This document shows, in pieces, positions 12,548-23,129 of a DNA stretch of 64,000 nt (within the stretch, counting starts at the first letter, position 1; every line of letters begins with the position of its first letter). The notes under the pieces are model-generated. The model made no database searches. It saw only the letters and a list, made by a program, of their open reading frames with translations, and was not told the DNA's origin. Position numbers and translations under genes: made by a program. This DNA comes from Cristatella mucedo (taxonomy: Eukaryota > Bryozoa > Phylactolaemata > Cristatellidae): positions 1,461,501-1,525,500 of the forward strand of contig WPIO01000091.1 in the NCBI GenBank assembly GCA_009760855.2, read 5' to 3'.

Positions 12548-12775
12548 ACATCCTTGATGTGCTGACACTGTGCTTGCCGCCAACAACGACATTTGCATGC
12601 TGACCCTGTGCATGTCACCCCAAACAATGTTATTCATTTTGTTTGCTTATCGAGCATGATCTTACTTACCATTTAATTGCAGTTTTCTTGAAACAAATGT
12701 TAAGCGCTTAGAGAGAGATTGAGTTCTCTGAGGACGCTTAGTCAAGTGCATTATTACTATTATTATTATTATCAA
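11358..12775 (+). mobile_element. LINE-1, 5'-truncated copy inside the telomere-like array
   Basis: The copy begins at the part of the reverse transcriptase that corresponds to about 21,480 in the longer element and continues to the ATT tail at 12,755-12,775. The 5' junction is sharp: the left array reads 'gtttacgacta' and then changes into LINE. The matching array position at 15,003 continues as array. No target-site duplication is visible. Truncation at the 5' end is normal for target-primed reverse transcription. Confidence 0.9.
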
Positions 12776-13269
12776 CACTGCTAACGTGTTTGATATGTAT
12801 AAAACGGTAGTTGCTTGTATGCGATCTAGCTATTCATACGAACTATCCCAGTTACGTTTAATATCATCATGCAGGATCTCGTTTGCAACTGTCAATGCAT
12901 TCAAGTTGCTCAGTGGCACGGCTCTACGTGCACTGGCAAACTTTGCTATATTCAGGAACAGCTGGCTATCACGTGAAAGTGCCGTGCGTGAATTAACCTC
13001 TGGATGATAAGAACGTAACCGGACGAGTGCATGACGACTTTCTGTGGGAAATGATGGGTCTAATCACGTGAATACCTGATGCAATGTTCAATAGTGACTG
13101 ACACACTAGCAAAATGGATTTCAAAGACGTAGTCTAGGTATTGGAAAATTAGCAGAATCGAGAAAATGCGGGAATGTGGTTCTATGTATTGTTCTCTAGC
13201 GAGCTGAAACTTTGCTGATACGATGGCTGTCAGGTCTGGCTGTGTGCTGTCAGGCTGTGAGGTCACTAA
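12776..13269. other. Spacer between the two telomere-like blocks; no gene
   Basis: About 490 bases of ordinary sequence lie between the LINE-1 tail and the CCCTAAA-rich right block. No repeat family, RNA gene or domain is recognised. It sits close to the apparent centre of the large inverted arrangement. Confidence 0.5.
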
Positions 13270-13735
13270 AAAAACATTAACGCTAAACCGGATTCCTAAA
13301 CACTAAGCCCTTAATCAAAAACCCCAACTCTTGAACCCTAACCCCAAAACCCTAAACTCTAAACTCAACCTAACTCCACCCCCTAAACCTAAACCTTTTA
13401 CTATTAACCCTAAACCATTAACCTTAACCCAAACTGAATGCCTTAAAGCCTTAATGCTGCACCCTAAACCCCAAGCACTAAACCATAAACTCTAAACCAT
13501 AAATCCTTAAACCCTTAACCATGAATCTCAAAATATAAAGCCTGACTCCAACACCTGCAACTGTAAATCCTATGCCCTAAACCTGAAAACCATGACCCTA
13601 AGCCCTACACCCTACAGCTCTTAGTGTGGGCCCAGAACGAAAAACTATAAAGCCTAAACAATAAACCCTAGGCCATTAACCCTAGAGCTTTAACTGTTAA
13701 CCCTAAAGCCCAAACCCCAAGCCTTATTAACCTGA
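13270..13735 (-). repeat. Degenerate CCCTAAA-like array, right block part 1
   Basis: The C-rich strand is now the plus strand ('accctaa', 'ccctaaac', 'aaccttaaccc'), the reverse of the left block. The seven-base spacing is degenerate. This part has no aligned partner on the left, where the LINE-1 and spacer lie instead. Confidence 0.8.
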
Positions 13736-14344
13736 CATCGTTTAATACTAGTGCCATAGTTTACAGATCGTTGAAGAGATGCGAAAGAACGGAGCTACTG
13801 AATTTCACTGAGAATGTGGCATCCTAAAGGGTAACTGAGTAAGACTTGTTAAACAACATTGAAATGAGGAATATGAGATTCGGGTGTGATATTACTGACG
13901 ATTTTGTGCAAACCAACATGGAAATCACAAGGATTAATCTGTAATTCAAATTACTGCTATTTAGGTTGTGATCCTGCTTGACAGACCTCTGTTGTTAACA
14001 AAGACAAAGCGAAGTGACTATCAGTGCTACATAGTAAAATATCAGTTATTTTCATACGTTCCCAAGAGAATTTAGTCTCTTGTCTCACGCTTCACGTATG
14101 CCTCCGTGCTAGAGCCCACGACCGCAGCCTGGTCGAAGCGACCTCTTTAACCGCTAGTACAATCCATCGCGGTGAATTTATGATTATAGTGGAAACATGC
14201 TAACTTCGCCCTGTGTGATTAGATCTCTGAATGCTCGACCTTTAGCTAACTGCGATTAGGTTTACAGAGATAATATAAGTTCTGACGTGCAAATGCTTGC
14301 AGCATGGTACCGATATGAATATTGAACCAGCGGTGCCTAGAAAA
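13736..14344. other. Non-array island within the right block
   Basis: This island of ordinary sequence splits the CCCTAAA-like array. Its only recognisable content is a short SINE-2-like remnant at 14,097-14,165. No coding potential is seen. Confidence 0.5.
14097..14165 (-). mobile_element. SINE-2 tRNA-like head, remnant
   Basis: On the minus strand the sequence reads 'actagcggttaaagaggtcg', which corresponds to box A of the SINE at 59,075, and then 'ggtcgtgggctctagc', which corresponds to its box B region. The 3' tail is not recognisable, so this is a short fossil. Confidence 0.5.
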
Positions 14345-15565
14345 GAGCTAAACTCTGAACACAACAAAAACATTGAACACCCTAATACCTAAGCAATAAG
14401 CCCTACATCCTGATCCCTCAACGCTAAAACCAAAACATTAAACCTAAATCTTGAACACTTAAGCCCTAATACCCTACACCATAATCCTTAATTCAACACC
14501 AGAAACCCAACAACCTCAATCATGAACCGTAAACCATAAACCCCAAACCGTGACCCTAAATTCTCAACCCCAACCATAAAGCGAAATCCGTAAAATCTAA
14601 ACCGTAAATACTAAACTGTAAAGACGAATTCCTTAACCCAAAATCCTGAACCCTAAGCCCAACAACCTAAACCTAAACCCTGAGCCTTACATCCTCAGGT
14701 CTAAGTCACTAACACTTAACTCAACACCCTAAGCCCTGAAGCCGACACGCCACACCCTAAACCCTCAATAATCAACACTAAACTCGAACCCTAAGAAGCT
14801 AAACCATAAACCCTTAACTCTATAGCCAAAACCCTGAACCCTAAATGCTAAGCCCTTAATGTGAAACCCTAAAACCTAATCCCTATACCCCAAACCCAAA
14901 ACGTTCAATCGTGCAGCTCAACTCCTACACCCTAAACCCCGAGCCTTACGCCCTAAACCCTATACCTTAAACCTAAGCCCTTAATATTGAACCCAGAACC
15001 ATTAGTCGTAAACCCGAAACCCGAAACCCGAACCCGTAAAGTCTAAACCGTATATCCTAAACACAATCCCTGAACCCTGACTGCAAAATCCTAAGCCTGA
15101 CTCACGACACTCTAAACCCTACCCTTGAACTATGATCCGTAAACCGAGAACAAACGTCCTGAAAGCTGAATCCTACATCCTAAGTTCAGAACCCTAAATC
15201 TTAAACCCTAAACCCATAAATTAAATTGCATGGCCTCACCATAGATACCGAACCCCACACTCTAAAACTTAAACCTTGAAGCCTATATTCTTAACCACAA
15301 ACCCTAAATCCTAAACTTTAAAGCCTTGACCCTAAATTCTGAACCCTGAATTCTATTTCATAAATACTAAAACTGAATTACTCAACCGTAAATTGGAAAC
15401 CCGATACCTGAAATACTCAACTTAAACCACTAAACCCAACACCCAAAACCCTTAACCCAAAACCTGCAACCCGAAACCCTGAACTCCAACCCTGTCACCC
15501 CGAACCGTAAACTGAAAGCCGGAAATCCAGAACCTACACCCTAACCTTAAACTCGAAATCGTAAA
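14345..15565 (-). repeat. Degenerate CCCTAAA-like array, right block part 2
   Basis: This is a C-rich plus strand with about seven-base periodicity. Positions 15,003-15,565 are the inverted counterpart of 10,808-11,357, with base-level similarity also outside the periodic motif. The remainder (14,345-15,000) continues the array past the point where LINE-1 cuts the left copy. Confidence 0.8.
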
Positions 15566-15689
15566 ACGCCGCACAAAGAACATCCAGCTTCGAATCCTCT
15601 CATCTAACATCCTCTTTTCCGACAATTCAACTTTATCTTTTCAGTTATCAGAACGCACGTTCAAATCGACACAGAGAATTTAATTTGTA

Positions 15690-16545
15690 TCCCACGGCTT
15701 TCAAAAAATATAGATGTGAAATCAGCAGAAAAATAGCTTGCTGACATTGAGCATGCTACCACTAAGCATTTGATACATTTTCCATAGTGGTAAAGGTAAA
15801 GTGCCTAGAAATAAATTGGATTGTATGGCAAATGGCAAATGTATGACTGTAAATGTTGCGATGGGTGGTAGTGTATGTATGTCTCCAGTAAATTAAAGAA
15901 ACTGTGGCTTCATCAACGTGCTGACTCTGGAGACACATGGGCAACGCGAACTGAAAGAGCTATGTGAATGGTAGTGCAAAAGCCGCCTGCATACACCTAA
16001 ATACTAGGTTTAGCCTGCTATCACGTCGACATGGGGGAATAGGCATATTGAAAAGATCACAACAGAAACTTGTTTTTTAGTGGTCTCGTGAATGAGCCAT
16101 GCACGTTTCCCAACCACTTTAATCTATGGCTCGAACTGAGCCAGGATCATACGTGTATTGGTTCACATTTTAACTATATGCCCAGGCGAGATTAGGGTTC
16201 TATTACTATCAAATACAGTTAAAGTATCAAGTGAAGTAATTCGATAGACTTTACCGAACTTTCAATTTGTGAGGCGGTTGTTACTCGGGCTCCGCCCCAG
16301 AAATCTGCCAAATAATCAGCTCTGTGACCAGAGTTCAAGTCATTTGCTAGTTTTCTAAGCTTCCAGGTAAGAGTTTAGTTCGTCTTCCACTACAACTTGA
16401 AGTCTCTTTACAAAAAGCGGCAGTTTTTGCGTGGGCGAACGTCTCTTAATATGTCCTGATCAGTTAACATTTATACTCTTCCCTAGTAACGCCGTTTCTA
16501 CGGAAATATTTCTAAACGTTGAAAATCTCGTAAATAAATTGTGTG
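15690..16545 (-). repeat. Recurrent unit, inverted fragment R
   Basis: The reverse complement of 15,975-16,480 aligns with 6,755-7,255 (shared 'cgttcgcccac', 'agaggcttcaagt', 'tcaagtgaa', 'gggaaacgtgca'). The reverse complement of 15,770-15,945 aligns with 49,780-49,950 ('ccagagtcagcacg', 'acagtcatacatttg', 'ctaggcactttac'). It is the only unit fragment in this orientation and sits beside the inverted telomere-like block. Confidence 0.6.
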
Positions 16546-19300
16546 TATCGTCTAGTCGATGCTAAGTAATCTAAGTAGATGCTAAGATGCTAAGTAGATC
16601 TTAAGTGCTACGATTGACACTAAATAGTCTCGCATGGAGACTGCAGGACGAATATAAAGTCTAAAGTGTAAACCTAGATTAATGCCAATGACGATTGCCT
16701 GTTATTCCTCAGAAATATTGAGCTTTCTGAGCGCTTAATCGTAAATGAAAGCCGTCGTTTCCGATTCAAAAATTTCAAACACGTGCCGAAATCTACATGG
16801 ACACGCACTTTTTTCATTTGCTGATGGTCAGGGGAAGCTCTTTACTAGAAAGATACCATAGAGGATTAATTTATTTGCTTGAAAAGTACTGGTCGACGTT
16901 GACCATGTCTTTATTCGAGCAGCAAGTGGCTGTTTGCTTAAGACGGTTGCTAAAGAATCAATATTCCTCCTACATTGTTTGAGCTTCTTGTACTGGATCT
17001 GCTTGGATATTTGCGAGCACTGCCGTTCGAATTTGGCTAAAGCGAAAATTTTACTTAAAGACTTTGGAAGAAACAACAGCCGCTTCAAATGCTGAAGCTG
17101 AAGCCGTTTGTCACCAGTGGGTGCAGCTGAGTGGTCCTGAGATTAAGGAATTTGAGTAATCCCGTGACACTTACAGCGACCCTGCAGAGGTATCTAAATG
17201 CAGAGCTGGGGATATGCACTTGTATTTGCTCAAAAGCTACCGTTAGACCGGAATCACAAACGGACAAAAGTTTTAGGGACACTGGATATAGCAAAGGGTT
17301 ATAGGACTAACTTCTTAGTGTTGGCTAAGCATAGATTTTTTGCGTCAGATCTGCACCATTTTGCCTAATCGCCGCTGTGAAACCTCTTCCAAATTACCGT
17401 ATGTATTGAGCCAGACCTATAAGAAACAGATAATTCATTCTGAGACTGAACTAATCATTCTAATAATTTACAGTTGAGTTCACTGGGTAGAGGTAGAAAT
17501 GAACGATTCAGCTCACCTTGACGACTATTAGCAGCTGACAAACTAGTACTGACAATCGACTCTATCTTGGATGTGAAGTAGTTTTTAAATATTAGTATGA
17601 GCAGATCGATGCTATGTTGACTTGGACATATGAGTGAACGAACGACGAAACTATAAGTCATTCGTTTGACGTTTCACAGCTTGGCTTTTGGCTTATGGAA
17701 AGCAGGTTCTCTTGTTCTCCATAGCTCCACTTCAAAAAGCTAACGAAGATCACCTATAGTCTACTTCTGGCTATTAGCAAACTGCTTTATACTCTCATAA
17801 TCACTAAGTAGCATCAATGATAATTGTTCTTTAAGAGTTTTGAATTGCAGCAGTGAGTTTAGCTGTACTTTTATTAGATGAACTAAATTTAAGGGTTTAA
17901 TACCTGACTAACCAATGTAGGATTTTTACCAATTGATAAGGACTAGTAGCTTAAATTAGGCTCCAGTGTACAGTGAGCTGGCGCAGCTGTTACTGACAAA
18001 AAAGGAGTCTTCTAAAACGGTGCTAGTCGTTGCCGACGCTTAACGAATACCGACTACTCCTCAACTTTGTAGCTTGGCTAGTTACGTGTAGATGCTGCAG
18101 AGCATGTGAGTACAGAGGCACAAGCACGAAAGTGGCCGTAAAGAAGTGCCCATGAATCAATACCTCGAAGCTTCAAGTCCGTGTCTCTGGTTCAGTCCAG
18201 TCTCTGCGACAATAGAGGACGGTTTACGGCATTCACAAAACTCCATGACTTACAATAACGTTTCTGTGAACTAGAACTTAGATAAGCTTATATGTCAGTA
18301 GGCCGAGTTTCGAATCCCAGCTTCCCATCTTTCTCAGGGCACCAACTCTTTAAACGGCTTTGGCAATTTACTAATGTAAAGTCCCACAATCGCGGATAAT
18401 AAATATTCGCAATTATTTCGTCTGGCTTGTTTCATCACTAAATGCTAGTCTTACGATATCAGGTGAATTTTTCAGAGGACCAGCAAGTCATCGAATAAGT
18501 TCGAGCTCGGTATATTCCCAGCAGATGGGCTGAAGTACATGGGCATTCTGTTCAACCGACCTTCTCGACGTAAGAATGTCAGGAATGGCTTCCAGAGGTT
18601 GTGTAAAAACACAACTAAAATCAAAACAGTAAAAGCGTAAAACGGGATAACTAGATCGGCAAGCAATTTTTCAGCCTTAATCTTTAAATACCTGAGCCTT
18701 ACAAGAAATCATCAAGGTCTGCTATTGGTCCAGCTCTAGCCACTGATCCATCGCCAAGCACATTACTAAGGGTGTTGACAATTTTGCAATATTATGGCAA
18801 TTCTGTGGCTCGTCCTTTGATCGCGACATACCAGGTGGTTTTCGTCACTTGTATTTTTCTAAAGCAAATGACTATTGGGTAAGTTAGTAAGGCATAGAGT
18901 TTTTGTCGAACAAGCAGCAAAAGTAGTTCTTGCATGTCGGGCAGTGGCTACAACCATCTAGCATGCTGTTCAACTTGTATTTTAAGTACTTAGAAGTCCA
19001 CTCTAAACAGTGGAGGAATAAATGCATGGTTCTGTTGAGAACAGTTTCTTGTTCCTACAGCTTTGTCAGCCTGTTACTTTATTCAACAGTTTTAAAGAAG
19101 CTGGCGAATATATGAGCATCACTCTGCAACCCCGGAAACTCCCATTTGGACTGTTTTGATGTAGACCAAAAATATTCAAAGGCTCAGTAGGTGCAGTAAC
19201 AACATTAATTTCGAGTAATTATAGCAGTTGCTTCGTATCTTAACTGAGAAAGCATAGTTATCAGCAGTCAAAACGCAAGTATCATTCTCGCCTCCTGATG
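16546..19300. other. Long stretch without recognised gene
   Basis: I see no open frame with domain character on either strand and no array. Around 18,310-18,330 'gtttcgaatcccagc' resembles a tRNA box B, so a SINE fossil is possible but not supported by a matching box A. If the large palindrome is real, this stretch should contain the counterpart of 5,550-6,700, but I cannot detect it. Confidence 0.45.
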
Positions 19301-19435
19301 TAGAGTGCTCTAACGTGCGTTCTTGTTCGTTGCAGAATTCTTCCGAAAACCGAAGTTCTTGCGAGCATCGTATACGGAAACGATACAGCTAAGACCTGTT
19401 TAAAGTTATTCTGATTGTTTGACCGTAGCGCGTAA

Positions 19436-22400
19436 GGAATTACGTGCCTATGGACATCTAAACGCTTATCGCTTCGGGCTGCTGGGTCTCCCAAACCGGT
19501 GGCTGCCTTAGCTTTGCCGCCGGCTAGTTACCTGCTTGTTAGTTATGATCGTCAGCAGCTGTTATCGCTTCGTCATCGCATATGAAATGCATTCCTAGAT
19601 ATTAATGTTGTTGCTAAGATTCATGAACGATGCATTAACAAAAGAAAAGCACCAAGTAGCCGCCGCTGTGGCCGGAACCGCCAGCTCAGAAGCCACTCGT
19701 TGGGCGGAACCTGCAAGCTGAGTACCAGCACGTTCTGTATTCTAAGCATTGTCTCGAACCGCTCAGCACGCTCCCCCACATGCGTCACTGTAAATTCCTC
19801 AAACTTAGTAGTCATCAAGCCTGTTTTAACCCCATCGGCCAGACTTAACGCTTGCCTTTGGAATCCTCGATCACTGTGCAATAAACCTCTAGTAATAAGC
19901 GACCCTATTTCTGAAAATGGTATCGACCTGCTCGCCCTAACTGAAACTTGGCTGAAATCGATACATTGTCCGACAATTAAAGACGCAACTCCATCTGGTT
20001 TCTCGTTCTTTCACACCCCTAGATCAATCAAAACTGGAGGTGGAGTTGCTATTGTCGTGAGCTCGAAATTCAACTTCAAGCCATTTGCGGTACCCTCGAA
20101 GCAGTCTTTTGAATCAATTGTCTTGGTCTCACCAGAAAACAAGCTACCGATAGTGGCAGTAGTGTATCGCCCACCAGGTACCAAATCCTCCTTTATCTCA
20201 GATTTCTCCGATCTCATTTCGATTCTGTGTGCAAGAAATCGATCCTTCCTCGTAATGGGTGATTTCAACGTTCACTTTGATAACTTATCTGACGCTTTCA
20301 GCACCGAATTTCGTGCATTGACTGACTCATTGTCTCTTGTGGCTCATGTGCATGGCCCTAACCACATTAAGGGTCACACACTCGACCAGATTTTCTCATA
20401 TAACTGCACTTTGTCATCACCAATTATTACCAAATCATGCTTATCTGACCACATGCAGATCTCATTCAATCTACAGTGTGTACCCACATCCTCCTCTAAA
20501 ATTACCTGTGAATCGCGAAACCTCAAGACCCTTGACATCGATGCTGTCCGTGCGAAAATATCTGCTTCACCTCTGCTGCTCAATCCTCCCTCCGATCTGT
20601 CATCATTGGTAGATAGCTTCACCACGACACTAGCTGACACGCTCGACGAGTTTGCCCCTCTGACAAAGCGCACTGTGCGCCCCCGCCCAGACGGCCTATG
20701 GTTTACCACAGACATTAAACTAGCCAAGTCTACTAAACGACAGCTTGAAAAAGCATACAAAAGATCCGGACTAACTGTCCATCGACAGGCATATGAAGAC
20801 TGCTGTAGGTCGTACCAATCGATCCTAGCAAAGGCTAAGTCTAGTTTTTATAAAAGAATTGTTGAATCACAGATGCACAATCCAAAAATGCTGATGTCAA
20901 CAATAAACCATCTCCTCAACCGTTCCCAGATTAGCTCCTTACCTGATGATCCTAATGATGATCTAGCCGATCGCTTCTCTCGATTCTTTGTGCAGAAGAT
21001 AGACAAGATCAGGGAATCCATCCCTGCGATGACAACCTCCCCACTAGAATGCTGTTCCTCGGTTCCTGGCAGCACCTCATTTTCTATATTTAAGCAGGTC
21101 ACTAGTGATCTAGTCCTAAAGTTCGTATCTCAATCAAAGAAGACAACAAGTCCTCTGGACCCTATTCCCACTGTCCTGCTCCTACGTTGCATTGATCTGC
21201 TGCTGCCATGCATAACTAACATAATTAATATGTCATTAGCCTCAGGTCATGTCCCAGCACCTTTCAAAAAAGCTGTAGTCAGGCCACTTCTCAAGAAAAC
21301 TACACTTGACCAAGAGAACTTTCGTAACTACCGCCCAGTTTCCCTTCTACCATTCCTATCAAAGACACTCGAACGGGTCGTGGCAGACCAGCTGAACTCG
21401 TATATCGAAACCTCACACCTTGCTAGTAAGTTCCAGTCTGGCTTTAGAGCTAATCACTCCACAGAGTCAGCATTGATTCGGGTATACAACGACCTACTTA
21501 GGAATGCAGACATGGATAGAGTGTCTCTTCTTGTTTTGCTCGATCTTTCGGCAGCTTTTGATACCATCGATCACAAAGTTCTTCTATAGTGCCTCTCATC
21601 TCGCCTGGGAATCACTGGCACTGCTCTGCATTGGTTCAGGTCCTATCTCAGTGGGAGACTCCAGAGCATTGACGTTAATGGACAAAGATCATCTGAAGTA
21701 CCTCTGAAATATGGAGTACCTCAGGGCTCCGTGCTAGGTCCGGTTCTTTTCACGGTTTATACTCTCCCTCTTGCTGATGTGATTGCCAAGCACACTCTAG
21801 GCTTTCACGTCTATTCAGATGACACTCAGTTGTATCTTTGCTTTGATCCCGCCCAGCCTTCGAGCACCTCAAATTCTCTAAACTCACTTGGTGCATGCAT
21901 TGATGACATCCGCACATGGATGGCAGCAAATTTTCTAAAATTTAACGATGATAAAACTAACTTACTAGTTATGGGCAAACCCAGTGTGATCCAGAGATTG
22001 GAAAAACTGACTCTGAAAATTGGCTCTGCCAGCATATCTCCAGTTGAATCAGCTCGAAATCTAGGTGTCATATTCCAAAGCATCCTCTCGTTAGACGACC
22101 ATATCATCTCCACAGTCAAATCTGCCTATTTTCAGCTTTATAACATTGCTAAAATTCGGGCTTGTTTAGATAAGGATACCACGTCTAAGTTGGTCCATGC
22201 ATTCGTGACATCTCGTCTCGACTTCTGCAAGTCACTGCTTACTGGCCTATTAGCATTTGCGATCAGGCGATTGCAGCTAGTGTAAAACTCTGCAGCTAGG
22301 CTTGTCTTTCGTGAGCGTCGCAGTTGCCACATTACTCTGCTTCTCGCCGACCTGCACTGGCTACCAGTCAAGCAGCGGATTGACTTCAAGGTTTTGTCGC

Positions 22401-22675
22401 TCACTTTTAGGTCCCGTCATTCTATGGCTCCAGCCTATCTGTCAGATATACTACCCCATCAGGCCAAGCATCGTACCACCCGCTTTTCGGAATCCAACAG
22501 TCTAGAAATACCTCATACAAACCTTAAATCCTGTGGAGACCGTGCATTTAGTTCATGTGCTCCCATAGCCTGGAACTACCTCCCGACCTGCGTCAGAACA
22601 TCTCCTGACCTGACCACATTTAAAAGGAACCTAAAAACACACCTATTTAGGACAGCATTTAGTGGGTCCCTGTGA
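19436..22675 (+). pseudogene. LINE-1 ORF2: endonuclease-reverse transcriptase, three nonsense codons
   Basis: The frame is continuous for about 1,080 codons apart from TGA at 19,583, TAG at 21,587 and TAA at 22,283; there is no frameshift. The other copy has GAG and TAC at the last two positions, so these are single-base changes. The endonuclease part runs from about 19,840 (NPRSLCNK, TETWL) through GDFNVHFD at about 20,260 to SDHMQISF at about 20,445. The RT part shows NYRPVSLLPFLSKTLER (21,330), QSGFRANHSTESAL (21,435), DLSAAFDTIDH (21,545), YGVPQGSVLGPVLF (21,710) and the catalytic box YSDDTQLYL (21,812), with Ser where Ala or Val is usual. The C-terminus ends RTAFSGSL, as in the other copies. 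Confidence 0.88.
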
Positions 22676-22841
22676 TTTGTCCTCGATGTGCTTATGCCTG
22701 CTGACACTGTGCATGCTGCCACTAACCACATTTGCATGCTCACCCTGTGCATGTCACCCATAACCATACTGTTCATTTCGTTTGTTTTATCAAGCATGGT
22801 TTTACTTACCATTCAATTGCATTTCACTTTACAGCAAATGT

Positions 22842-22880
22842 AAAGCGCCTAGAGAGAGATTAAGTTCTCTGAGGGCGCTT
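22842..22880 (+). other. LINE-1 3'-terminal hairpin
   Basis: AAGCGCC at 22,842 can pair with GGGCGCTT at 22,873, with an inner AGAGA/TCTCT stem, just before the (ATT)n tail. A copy is present at the end of every LINE-1 fragment here (2.4, 5.5, 12.7, 34.4, 42.7, 44.3 and 52.1 kb). In L2/CR1 elements the 3' end is what the reverse transcriptase recognises. The role here is inferred from that. Confidence 0.65.
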
Positions 22881-23129
22881 TATCAAGTGAATTATTATTA
22901 TTATTATATTATTATTATTATCATTAATAACGTATTAGTACTTGTACTACTGTAATTAATTAGCAATTTGGCCTAAAGATTGTGTCCGACCATTCTGCAC
23001 CTAATAGAAGCACGTTCGTTCAGTAACCTTTATGCCGTTACTGATGTAGGCAGCTTACAAGGTGCTCCTAACTGCTTCTGAATACCACTTGCAAGTCTAA
23101 TCTAAGTTCAGAACGGAGAATTGAAACGC

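Larger units (their letters stand above)
19436..22922 (+). mobile_element. LINE-1: nearly complete L2/CR1-type retrotransposon
   Basis: This is the best-preserved element of the window. One long reading frame encodes an endonuclease (EEP type) followed by reverse transcriptase, then a 3' UTR of about 210 bases with a terminal hairpin and an ATT tail (22,890-22,922). The layout and motifs match the L2/CR1 group of non-LTR elements. No ORF1 is seen upstream and the exact 5' end is unclear. Three nonsense codons make this copy inactive, but the low damage indicates fairly recent insertion. At least six fragments of the same family occur in the window, all sharing the 3' end. Confidence 0.85.

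Noticed and set aside
13270-15565. True functional telomere at this place
   Set aside because: The repeats are too degenerate and lie in the middle of the contig with unique and LINE sequence on both sides.
18300-18400. Possible third SINE family (box B-like 'gtttcgaatccc')
   Set aside because: There is no box A at the proper distance and no second copy in the window.
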